Shown in pieces: positions 27,089 to 33,199 of a stretch of 33,199 nt of DNA. Positions within the stretch are counted from its first letter, which is position 1; every line of letters begins with the position of its first letter. Origin of the DNA: a virus; IMG/VR virus record IMGVR_UViG_3300037862_000061, positions 1-33,199 of that record; one strand, written 5' to 3'. The translations under genes and the position numbers were made by a program. Below the pieces are notes generated by a model. That model was not told the origin of the DNA. It worked only from the letters and a program-made list of their open reading frames with translations, and did not search any database.

Positions 27089-29446
27089 TTATTGCGCGTC
27101 TATTGTTAATATATTGTTATCTGCCGTTACTTCCGTACTATCTGCTGTTACTATTTTGTTATCTTGATTTACGTATAATTGAAACGATTTTCCCGCCCCA
27201 TTATTTACGTTTATAAACGCATCTCGATTTAATGTTAAAGTATTTTCTGTAAATGTAATATCTATAAAATTACCGTTTTTAATAGCTGTTATAAATGTAG
27301 TGCCAAACCCTAAATTTTGAATTGATATATTCATTACGCTTGCATTACTAACATATACGCTAGTTGTTTGCGCTAAATAGTTTACGTAAATTTCTTTACT
27401 TGTTGGCAAAAATGAACCAAAATTAGTTTCGAAATTATTTATTAAATTAAATGTTGCGTCACCCGTTAATAGGTTTACATTATAATCGTTTATTCTATAA
27501 TATTTTTTGTTCAATTCCACTATATCGTTTAACTCTATATTTGTCAATAGATAGTTTGGTAATTTAGCTTTGAATTTAAAGTTTCTTTTTTTTATGTTAA
27601 ATAAATTAACGACGTACTTTTGCCAGTAATTAGAATATAAAGTATTATTTATTAAAGCTCCGTTCCAAGTGCTAAACTCGTTACTCCAAATTAAACTATC
27701 GCTAACGTTATCTAATCCTAGAGTATTACTAGGTGTGTTTAAAGTTGAGTTTAAAGGCGTTTGTAATCTAAGCATTTTAACTTTTGTCGTACCTAATTGA
27801 ACTACATTATTATAAAATAAAATAGGCTTAGGCACTACTTGGTTGCCAGACAAATCTCGACTTAAACCGTACTGAATATTTACTAAATTATTTGTATTTA
27901 CATCTTTTAATCTTTCAAATAATAATGTTTCAAAAGGTAACTCAACACTTATCACATCACCGTCTAATGGCTTTAATTCAGTATCTTTTAAAGTCAATAA
28001 ACTATCGCCGTATGCAACTATATTATTTTGCTTAAATTGTTGGTTTAGGATAGTCGTAGGCGGTTGAAATTTAAAATCTATTTGCCTTGCTAAAGTCCCT
28101 CGTTCTGCATCGTAATTTTTTATATCAAAATGCTTTGTTAAGTTGACTACTTTGCCACTTAAATAATAATCGTTAGCGGTGTTTAAATAGATAGTACCGT
28201 TTCTTTGTGGAATAGCTACCAATTTGAATATCTTAAACAACCCACTTAAAAATTCTATTATCTTTAATTTAGGTAAGTTTGCTGATACGTTTACAAGTGC
28301 CTCGCTACCTTGCGAAATACCTCCGCTTGTTTCTTCTGGCGTTGGTACCCAACTTGAGCCGTTCCAACTTTCAGACCTACACACAACTGTTGCAGAATCA
28401 ATTGGTATATTTATTTGAAACTGATATTTATTGTTTACTAAATCGTTTGTGTTAATTGTAAATTCTCTCTCAAAAGTTGGTGTTTGGTCCTGTATTAAAG
28501 CAACCTGTACTCCATTGTTAAATATAGCAAAATCGATAGGTAAAGTATCATTGTCATTGTTTATAATTGGGTTTAATATTGTTATTTTAAAGTAAAATCT
28601 TTTTTTATCATTTGCGCTATTTACAAAGGTTGTAAAGTTTAGACTGTCGGTTGCTAAATTCATAAACGTACCGCCACCTGTTGTGAAGTTTATAAATGAA
28701 GTTCGTAGTATTTTGTTTACGGTGTTATTACAGGCCCACATATAAGCCTCTTTAAACTCTGTTCTATTTGTAAATTCATTACTAAAAGTCAAACCATACT
28801 TAGTGCTAATCGCTTCTAGTATTTTTGATATTCTAACAGATGGGAACAAATCCAAGTCATCTACGCCCTCGCCAAATGGTTTAGTTGTACCCACATTTGT
28901 CGTTAACAATTGTAAAGGATTGCTATAATTTGGTGTTGAATTATAAAAAAATTGCTTTCTAGTATTCATTAAATTATAAACTATATCTCTATCAAACAAG
29001 CCTTGCTCCAATCCTATCTGAATACTTTGAACACTCGGAGAATGATCCAACGCTTGCAAGTCTAAAGAGGTTAGTTCATCTTCGCCTATTAAGTCTTTTA
29101 TATTAACTAAATCACCAAAAAAATTAATTGTATAATTTGCGGGTTTGCCATCTTTAACGCTAACTTTTTCTAATCTAAATTTACCTATTCTAAAAGGGAA
29201 ACCTGATATTTTAATTTCTCCTTTAACCTTAGTTCGTGCATCAAAAGTATTGTCTATATCCGCATCGTAATAATGTTTGAATAAAAAATTATTTCGATCG
29301 CTTGCTGGTACCGTAAAACTTTTAGTAAAGTCAGTATTGATTTTAGTTATATCGTCGGTGTTTGCAACCGAACTATTAAAATCAATATTTTCGTCTTTAG
29401 ATAAATCAACCTTTGTATTTCCTATAAATATTTCTGTAACCATCAT
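27089..29446 (-). CDS. Large tail / baseplate-like protein, 785 aa
   Basis: This is the largest gene. The product is beta-rich throughout. Its N-terminus (EIFIGNTKVDLSKDENIDFNSS...TKSFTVPASDRNNFLFKHYY) and KVKGEIKISGFPFRIGKFRLEKV match what I recall from long tail-tip proteins of Bacteroidetes phages. A middle part has IIEFLSGLFKIFKLVAIPQRNG. The C-terminal ~90 residues (VNYLAQTTSVYVSNASVMNIS...) look like an Ig-like or BACON-like domain that could contact glycans. A distal-tail or tail-hub role is likely. Its start overlaps the upstream stop (ATGA). Confidence 0.7.
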   Translation of the reverse strand: MMVTEIFIGNTKVDLSKDENIDFNSSVANTDDITKINTDFTKSFTVPASDRNNFLFKHYYDADIDNTFDARTKVKGEIKISGFPFRIGKFRLEKVSVKDGKPANYTINFFGDLVNIKDLIGEDELTSLDLQALDHSPSVQSIQIGLEQGLFDRDIVYNLMNTRKQFFYNSTPNYSNPLQLLTTNVGTTKPFGEGVDDLDLFPSVRISKILEAISTKYGLTFSNEFTNRTEFKEAYMWACNNTVNKILRTSFINFTTGGGTFMNLATDSLNFTTFVNSANDKKRFYFKITILNPIINNDNDTLPIDFAIFNNGVQVALIQDQTPTFEREFTINTNDLVNNKYQFQINIPIDSATVVCRSESWNGSSWVPTPEETSGGISQGSEALVNVSANLPKLKIIEFLSGLFKIFKLVAIPQRNGTIYLNTANDYYLSGKVVNLTKHFDIKNYDAERGTLARQIDFKFQPPTTILNQQFKQNNIVAYGDSLLTLKDTELKPLDGDVISVELPFETLLFERLKDVNTNNLVNIQYGLSRDLSGNQVVPKPILFYNNVVQLGTTKVKMLRLQTPLNSTLNTPSNTLGLDNVSDSLIWSNEFSTWNGALINNTLYSNYWQKYVVNLFNIKKRNFKFKAKLPNYLLTNIELNDIVELNKKYYRINDYNVNLLTGDATFNLINNFETNFGSFLPTSKEIYVNYLAQTTSVYVSNASVMNISIQNLGFGTTFITAIKNGNFIDITFTENTLTLNRDAFINVNNGAGKSFQLYVNQDNKIVTADSTEVTADNNILTIDAQ

Positions 29447-30009
29447 ACATTGTTAATATCGTTAAACGCGTACTCAAATTCCAAACTATAATTTATCAAT
29501 CTGTCATTTTGTCTAGTCTTAAATTCTTGGCTCTTGCTAGATACGCTAATTGGTATAGCTTGTCCACCCTCTAACACCCAAACTTTTTCACTAAGTAATA
29601 ATTGCTTAACTGCTTCATTTTTATCTTCGGTTACAAAGCCGCTATTAATTGTAAATTTGCTCCTAGATTGTACGTTAAACGTGTTAAATTGATGCTTACC
29701 TAAAGGCGCGCCACCCTCGAAACTATCGGCAGTTACCGAAATGGTATCTTTACGAACTTTAAACATAGTGAATATCTGACTTGCGCCCTCTTTATTTTGA
29801 AAAACTATATCAATTGGCGTGTATCTACATTCATCCGTTATTAACAAAGTCTTAACTATTCCGTTATAAGTGATTTCTACGTACTCATCGGTGGTGGTTT
29901 GGCTTAAATCTACCCATAAATATTTAATTAACTCACCGCTAAACGTTGAACTAGGCGTTTGAATAGTGTAATTTATCTCTCCAAGTGGATAACTGCGTAC
30001 TGCGATCAT
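29443..30009 (-). CDS. Tail protein, 188 aa
   Basis: The product is beta-rich (LGEINYTIQTPSSTFSGELIKYLWVDL..., EVEITYNG-like YVEITYNGIVKTLLITDECRYTPIDI) with a C-terminal RLINYSLEFEYAFND segment. I do not recognise a named family. It sits between the 144-aa and 785-aa tail genes and is coupled to the latter by an ATGA overlap. It may be a tail-tip or distal-tail component. Confidence 0.6.
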   Translation of the reverse strand: MIAVRSYPLGEINYTIQTPSSTFSGELIKYLWVDLSQTTTDEYVEITYNGIVKTLLITDECRYTPIDIVFQNKEGASQIFTMFKVRKDTISVTADSFEGGAPLGKHQFNTFNVQSRSKFTINSGFVTEDKNEAVKQLLLSEKVWVLEGGQAIPISVSSKSQEFKTRQNDRLINYSLEFEYAFNDINNV

Positions 30010-30011
30010 AA

Positions 30012-30446
30012 TTAAAAGGGTAAAAGTGCATAGTCGAATGATATATTTTGTACTTCTGAGTCTACTTCTCTTAAGGCCAACTTAAAAGAAGTGCTTGTTT
30101 TTTCTCTGATGCTAAAAATTACGTCATTGTTTGCTCCAAAAACTCCCGAAACGTGAACTAACGAACCTAACACTTCGTATTGGTCAGTTCCCACATTTGG
30201 AAATGTAACGGTTTTAAGTACGTCAGAGCCTCCAACATCACCAATATAATAATTTGCTATTCTTAAGAAAGGACTTGCTGCTGGTGCTGCTTGTATTGCG
30301 TTAATTTGTGTTTGCAAACTAGCGACCTCTTGTGCTATAAAATCCAATATAGCAGTTTCAACTACTCTATGTTCAGTCGCTGTTATATCGCTTTGACTTG
30401 CTAAATTCAAATCTATAATTGCTTGTACTTCTGCTTGTGTTGCCAT
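30012..30446 (-). CDS. Putative tail or fibre protein, 144 aa
   Basis: The first ~55 residues form a helical, Ala/Gln-rich segment with heptad spacing (IAQEVASLQTQINAIQAAPAA), likely a trimeric coiled coil. A compact beta domain follows (KTVTFPNVGTDQYEVLGSLVHVSG..., VIFSIREKTSTSFKLALREVD). A stalk plus a beta tip is typical of small fibre or spike proteins. It follows the 175-aa tail gene after 4 nt. Confidence 0.6.
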   Translation of the reverse strand: MATQAEVQAIIDLNLASQSDITATEHRVVETAILDFIAQEVASLQTQINAIQAAPAASPFLRIANYYIGDVGGSDVLKTVTFPNVGTDQYEVLGSLVHVSGVFGANNDVIFSIREKTSTSFKLALREVDSEVQNISFDYALLPF

Positions 30447-30450
30447 AATA

Positions 30451-30978
30451 TTAAACTATAAAATAATCGATTGTGTAGTCGTCTGCATTGTAATCTGGTA
30501 TAATAGATTGCTCTACTTTGATTGGCAAAATAAATAAGCCGTTTCTGTCTACCTTATATTCGTCTTGTGTTACTAATATTTTGTTAGTTGGTATAGTTGG
30601 ATTTGCACCATCTTGAAAATAACCATAACCTTTTATTGCTAGGTTTGTTTGTTGCAATTGTATTACCTTTGGTTCTACATCGTAGATAACATGGAATCGA
30701 ACCCAAGCTTGGTTGTCGCTATCGTATAAACCCGCAAAAGTTGGTATAGTAATGTCAAAGTCTATAAAGTCATTCACTATTCTTCCAATCTCAACTCTAT
30801 CAATTGCGTTTGAGCCAGTTGGGTTAAACCTTGTTTTTTGATACGAGGACTGACTAGGTACTGCCGTTATGTTACCTTGCCAAATGAATATCTGCACCGT
30901 GTAAGAAGTGCAAACAAGCGAATTGCTAGGACTTGTTAACGGAATATCAATATAGTATGGCGATAGTGTTTTAATCAT
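30451..30978 (-). CDS. Tail protein, 175 aa
   Basis: The product is beta-rich (SYTVQIFIWQGNITAVPSQSSYQKTRF..., WVRFHVIYDVEPKVIQLQQTNLAIKGYGYF). It resembles small Ig-like or tail-tube-type proteins in character, but I cannot name a family. Its start overlaps the end of the HK97-gp10-like gene by 4 nt. It is part of the tail unit that leads to the tape measure. Since no other clear tail-tube gene exists in this unit, it is a candidate. Confidence 0.6.
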   Translation of the reverse strand: MIKTLSPYYIDIPLTSPSNSLVCTSYTVQIFIWQGNITAVPSQSSYQKTRFNPTGSNAIDRVEIGRIVNDFIDFDITIPTFAGLYDSDNQAWVRFHVIYDVEPKVIQLQQTNLAIKGYGYFQDGANPTIPTNKILVTQDEYKVDRNGLFILPIKVEQSIIPDYNADDYTIDYFIV

Positions 30979-31496
30979 TTATTATTTTTTAAACTTGTTT
31001 TTAGTAAATCTCTCATATCTAAACCGTAAGCCTCTATTAATTCTTTAGGTAGTCTTCTCATTTCTTTGTTAAAAGCATCTGTTAAAAATCTAGTAGGCTT
31101 TTTACCTTTGTTATAAATTGACCTTGCAATTAATAAAGCTGTTTGTTTGTAGCTTAAAAACTTGCCACTTTTTTCATTTTTAAATTGAAATCTTTTTCTC
31201 CCAACCCAACCTATTAGCGATTTAGTCAAACCACCATTACCACTTCCAAAAGACTTACCGTATTTAAATGGACTGTAAGGAGCTAAAGCATCGCTCTTGA
31301 ATCCTTTTACTCCTTGGTCTACAAAAGAAGCGTAATCTAATGCCTCTAATGTAAATTCAATACTATTCTTTGATACTTTAATATTGTACTTTAAACTATT
31401 TCCTAAATCTCCCGTGTCGCTTTTTCTTGCTATGTTTGCTTTGGCTCTGTTTATTATTTGAGTGCCAAAATTATCTAAGGCTTTTTTAACTAACAT
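30975..31496 (-). CDS. HK97 gp10-like tail-completion / neck protein
   Basis: I take the ATG at 31496, whose TTATG context overlaps the upstream gene's end; an upstream in-frame start would add 16 residues. The 173-residue product has LDNFGTQIINRAKANIARKSDTGDLGNSLKYN and ALDYASFVDQGVKGF (residues 6-80). This is the HK97 gp10 pattern of 'A...AP.dTGnLrnSi... YA.yve.Gt', a protein that helps join head and tail. The C-terminal half is basic and helical. Confidence 0.75.
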   Translation of the reverse strand: MLVKKALDNFGTQIINRAKANIARKSDTGDLGNSLKYNIKVSKNSIEFTLEALDYASFVDQGVKGFKSDALAPYSPFKYGKSFGSGNGGLTKSLIGWVGRKRFQFKNEKSGKFLSYKQTALLIARSIYNKGKKPTRFLTDAFNKEMRRLPKELIEAYGLDMRDLLKTSLKNNK

Positions 31497-31948
31497 AATG
31501 AAACTAAAACGTTCGGCACGTCGATTGTAAATGTCATCACCCAACCATCTAAAAGGTTTTTTTTACTCTCGTTCATCTGTTCGAGAGTAGGATTTTCGCT
31601 TGCGGTTATATCGTTATCCTCGAAGTCTTTAAGCATCAACAACCATAATCTATTTACAACAGCTAAAGTTTCGTTTAGATTATCTATTTCGTTGTCGTTC
31701 TCGTAAAATTTATCTGTTGTTATCTCTTTGTTAATATCTCTTATATCCATCGCACCAATTTGGCAGTCGAATCTTATGACACTATCGCTAGGAAAAGAAC
31801 AGTTACCAATGCTAACATGTAACAAAGGAAATATATTTTTCTTACTAATATCAACGTCTTCAAAATCTCCCTGTGTTATCGTGTTAATAAAATAATCCTG
31901 CTCGGCTAGAGTCTTGATGTATCGTAAAATTTCGCTATATCCGTTCAT
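31490..31948 (-). CDS. Tail terminator-like protein, 152 aa
   Basis: This first gene of late unit 2 begins 7 nt after the late-promoter motif. The product (SEILRYIKTLAEQDYFINTITQGDFEDVDIS...LLHVSIGNCSFPSDSVIRFDCQIGAMDI) has the alpha/beta pattern and size of tail terminators (gpU type): an N-terminal helix, a beta-strand core and a C-terminal strand. It precedes the HK97-gp10-like gene as in many siphoviruses. The assignment is from order and character, not from a diagnostic motif. Confidence 0.6.
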   Translation of the reverse strand: MNGYSEILRYIKTLAEQDYFINTITQGDFEDVDISKKNIFPLLHVSIGNCSFPSDSVIRFDCQIGAMDIRDINKEITTDKFYENDNEIDNLNETLAVVNRLWLLMLKDFEDNDITASENPTLEQMNESKKNLLDGWVMTFTIDVPNVLVSLC

Positions 31949-31955
31949 ATAAGTA

Positions 31956-31981
31956 AAACGATAAGATTGCTAATATGTAAC
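31956..31981 (-). promoter_or_regulatory. Late-promoter motif, copy 2 (tail unit)
   Basis: The minus strand reads GTTACA, 15 nt, CGTTTT, ending exactly 7 nt before the ATG at 31948. CTTTT precedes GTTACA, as at 20886-20911. The terminator of unit 1 lies directly upstream. Confidence 0.75.
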
Positions 31982-31986
31982 AAAAG

Positions 31987-32012
31987 AAAAAACCCTACTC
32001 GAATGAATAGGG
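31987..32012 (-). terminator. Terminator of the terminase/chaperone unit
   Basis: CCCTATTC and GAGTAGGG pair (8 bp, one G-U) around a 4-nt loop, followed by six T on the minus strand. It lies 33 nt after the stop of the 61-aa gene and abuts the late motif of unit 2. Confidence 0.88.
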
Positions 32013-32044
32013 CAATACTTTATTTAAAAAACTTTTAATTTATT

Positions 32045-32230
32045 TTACAATTCCTTTACTTGTTTTTCGTTTTCGTTTTCAAATATCATTAAAAAATGAT
32101 ACGGAACTATTGCTACTGACATTTTATTTTTACCAAAAATCCAAGCTCTTTCTATTGCCTCAGAACGAATTTCGTCATAAACTACTTCTTTTATAAAAAT
32201 GCTTTCATAATAAATTTTTACTTTTTTCAT
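32045..32230 (-). CDS. Hypothetical protein, 61 aa
   Basis: The product (MKKVKIYYESIFIKEVVYDEIRSEAIERAWIFGKNK...) is short and mixed alpha/beta, not recognised. It ends EKQVKEL, and its last codons and downstream bases resemble those of the 65-aa frame at 32371-32568 (GKQITEL), hinting at shared 3' sequence. It has its own early-type promoter and a hairpin in its 5' leader, so it is probably expressed early despite lying among late genes. It may be a regulator or host-takeover protein. Confidence 0.6.
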   Translation of the reverse strand: MKKVKIYYESIFIKEVVYDEIRSEAIERAWIFGKNKMSVAIVPYHFLMIFENENEKQVKEL

Positions 32231-32254
32231 ATTTTTTTTTATTAATTAATTTTA

Positions 32255-32297
32255 GAAAAAACCGCCCAAGTGTGCATTGTTAAGAGGCAAAGGCGGT
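32255..32297 (-). terminator. Hairpin with T-run in the leader of the 61-aa gene
   Basis: ACCGCC and GGCGGT pair across a 25-nt loop and run into six T on the minus strand. It could end the chaperone transcript or attenuate the early transcript that starts near 32326. The large loop makes the terminator less certain. Confidence 0.5.
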
Positions 32298-32314
32298 GTA
32301 TTAGATAACAATTT

Positions 32315-32331
32315 TAGCGATTTCGCTAGCG
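32315..32331. promoter_or_regulatory. Palindromes at the predicted start site (operator candidate)
   Basis: TAGCGA-TT-TCGCTA (32315-32328) is a perfect dyad, and the 8-bp palindrome CGCTAGCG (32324-32331) overlaps it. They lie immediately downstream of the -7 box at 32332. A repressor-binding site or a 5' hairpin of the transcript would both fit. Confidence 0.5.
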
Positions 32332-32364
32332 TAAAGATACAAATGTTATTTGTATAAACAATAG
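32332..32364 (-). promoter_or_regulatory. Early-type promoter of the 61-aa gene
   Basis: The minus strand reads CTATTGTTTAT, 14 nt, TATCTTTA. The -33 element and the 14-nt spacer match the early family; the final G of the -7 box is A. It starts a short unit inside late unit 1. Confidence 0.65.
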
Positions 32365-32370
32365 TTTATT

Positions 32371-32568
32371 TTACAATTCTGTTATTTGCTTACCGTTAGA
32401 TTTATTTTGCGCGCTTATGATTGCTTTGTTTTCCACGACCTCGCAACTTAAAAATAATAAACATTTATGCAAACTTAGTTGGGTTACTTTATCAATCGCA
32501 AAGATGTCGTCTTTAGCTAGTTTTTTTATGGTAGGATACCATCCCCAATCTTTAAAGTAGTTCGCCAT
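32371..32568 (-). CDS. Tail-assembly chaperone, second frame (GT-like part)
   Basis: The 65-residue frame starts MANYFKDWGWYPTIKKLAKDDIFAIDKVTQLSLHKCLLFLS, a pattern I recall from second-frame tail-chaperone domains of Bacteroidetes phages (GWYxxIxxLAxxDI...). The frame stays open upstream without a stop through the T10 run in the preceding gene. It may therefore be made mainly as a -1 frameshift extension of the 179-aa protein, starting near 32640, like lambda gpGT. The ATG at 32568 may allow separate translation too. Confidence 0.65.
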   Translation of the reverse strand: MANYFKDWGWYPTIKKLAKDDIFAIDKVTQLSLHKCLLFLSCEVVENKAIISAQNKSNGKQITEL

Positions 32569-32582
32569 ATCCTCACCCTCGC

Positions 32583-33122
32583 TTATTCCGCGCTCGAATA
32601 TCTCAGGGTATAATCCTCTAACTCGCTCGCTAAATTCAAAAAAAAAACCAGCGCGCCATTAGCAATATTTAAAGGCATCGATTTCATTCGCTCGGCATAT
32701 TCCGCAGTACCTTTGTAGCTTTCTATTTCATACCTACCGTGTGCTTTATTTTTTATTGGTCGGAATAGTATAGCCATTAGATTATGTAAATCATTTTGGC
32801 TTGTTTGGTATTTCTCCAGGTCTGCAAACTCTCCTAAACTTATTTCTTCAAAGTCATTTATAAAGCCAAACTCTAAACCTTCTAATTTAAAGGTAGCTTG
32901 AAATTGTGCATCTGTATTTAACGCAATATCTACTTGCTTACTGATACGCTCAAAGTCGATAGCTTTTAAGTTACCTAAATCTTTGTGAGGTATGTTTGTA
33001 AAGATTGATACTTTACGTTTATTGAAAGTCATTATATCCAAGTCGCGCTCTAGCAACTCCATATACTTTTGAAACTGCCCTAACGTAACTTCACTAATAT
33101 TTTCTGGTATGTTTATTTTCAT
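32583..33122 (-). CDS. Tail-assembly chaperone-like protein (G-like part)
   Basis: The 179-residue product (MKINIPENISEVTLGQFQKYMEL...) resembles a family common in Bacteroidetes phages, with LEGLEFGFINDFEEISLGEFADLEKY in the middle, ILFRPIKNKAHGRYEIE, and a C-terminal NGALVFFLNLASELEDYTL. Near the end the coding strand has ten T in the codons GTT TTT TTT TTG, with the zero-frame slippery heptamer T TTT TTT. A -1 slip there opens into the frame at 32371-32568. Short and long products in this arrangement are the mark of tail chaperones. The gene starts 2 nt after terL on the circular map. Confidence 0.7.
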   Translation of the reverse strand: MKINIPENISEVTLGQFQKYMELLERDLDIMTFNKRKVSIFTNIPHKDLGNLKAIDFERISKQVDIALNTDAQFQATFKLEGLEFGFINDFEEISLGEFADLEKYQTSQNDLHNLMAILFRPIKNKAHGRYEIESYKGTAEYAERMKSMPLNIANGALVFFLNLASELEDYTLRYSSAE

Positions 33123-33199
33123 AATTATCTTATATCAAATTTTCCTCTATGTGGGTTACTTAAATGAAAAAATACATTGTATCTTATTGCGTCGATTGC
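32716..33199. repeat. Right copy of the near-identical terminal repeat
   Basis: This copy matches 1-484 at about 96% without gaps. Differences are spread over the chaperone gene and are absent in the terminase end. Many fall on third codon positions, as expected for two functional strain variants. It supports a circular or terminally redundant map. Confidence 0.9.
33125..33199 (-). CDS. terL: Large terminase 3' end, second copy (partial)
   Basis: These bases are identical to 410-484 and encode the last residues of the large terminase (ending HRGKFDIR). The rest of the gene is beyond the right edge. On a circular map this is the same gene as 410-1621. Confidence 0.85.
   Translation of the reverse strand, partial: AIDAIRYNVFFHLSNPHRGKFDIR

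Noticed and set aside
1-33199. Temperate lifestyle with integration
   Set aside because: No integrase, excisionase or CI-like repressor could be recognised; the tRNA gene alone is not evidence of an attachment site.

Overview
The window looks like an essentially complete tailed-phage genome of siphovirus type, infecting a member of the Bacteroidetes, most likely a flavobacterium. The DNA is AT-rich. Host-type promoters carry the TAnnTTTG -7 box. Almost no gene has a Shine-Dalgarno sequence; instead most start codons sit in an A/T-rich AAATTATG context. Several proteins belong to families typical of Bacteroidetes phages: an OB-fold protein of the DUF3127 type, a tail fibre ending in a GIGTTTP...LDVNG motif, and the tail chaperone pair. 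Bases 1-484 and 32716-33199 are two collinear copies that differ at about 21 positions. The genome is therefore probably a circular map of about 32.7 kb whose ends were assembled from slightly different strains. No integrase or recognisable lysogeny repressor is present.

Nearly everything is read from the minus strand, so the map runs from high to low coordinates. Bases 14549-33199 plus 1-2036 hold the late functions, in four units that mostly run from a shared motif to a terminator. Unit 1 is tRNA-Trp, terminase small and large subunits, then across the ends a tail-assembly chaperone with a probable -1 frameshift and a small gene. Unit 2 holds the tail genes, from tail completion to tape measure (31948-24641). 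Unit 3 is the prohead protease/scaffold, major capsid and a structural protein (23650-20969). Unit 4 is the portal, connector, fibre and lysis genes with holin, endolysin and a u-spanin (20878-14549). Each unit begins with the same motif, GTTACA-N15-CGTTT. In the three units that start with a protein gene this motif lies exactly 7 nt before the ATG. I read it as a phage late promoter producing leaderless or nearly leaderless mRNA. The sigma-like protein encoded at 2084-2500 is a candidate to recognise it.

Bases 2084-14349 are the early and middle region: many small overlapping genes, an Erf-type annealing protein, an SSB-like protein, a RecA-fold ATPase, a replication-initiation protein, a metallophosphoesterase, NinG, a DUF1367-type protein and a PAPS-reductase-like ATP pyrophosphatase. 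A second promoter family (TATTGTTTAA-N14-TATNTTTG) starts these units, a two-gene plus-strand cassette at 23755-24590, and a small gene at 32230. Several of these promoters are followed at once by a hairpin or dyad. The most striking leader, at 10095-10180, has two hairpins with perfectly complementary 7-nt loops (a kissing-loop design) and a terminator-like stem.

I found eight coding regions of 25-57 codons that are easily overlooked: 3307-3384, 3638-3790, 5797-5913, 10891-11031, 13630-13761, 13763-13882, 14176-14349 and 26359-26511. A weaker GTG-start one lies at 3831-3989. All functions are inferred from sequence reading alone.
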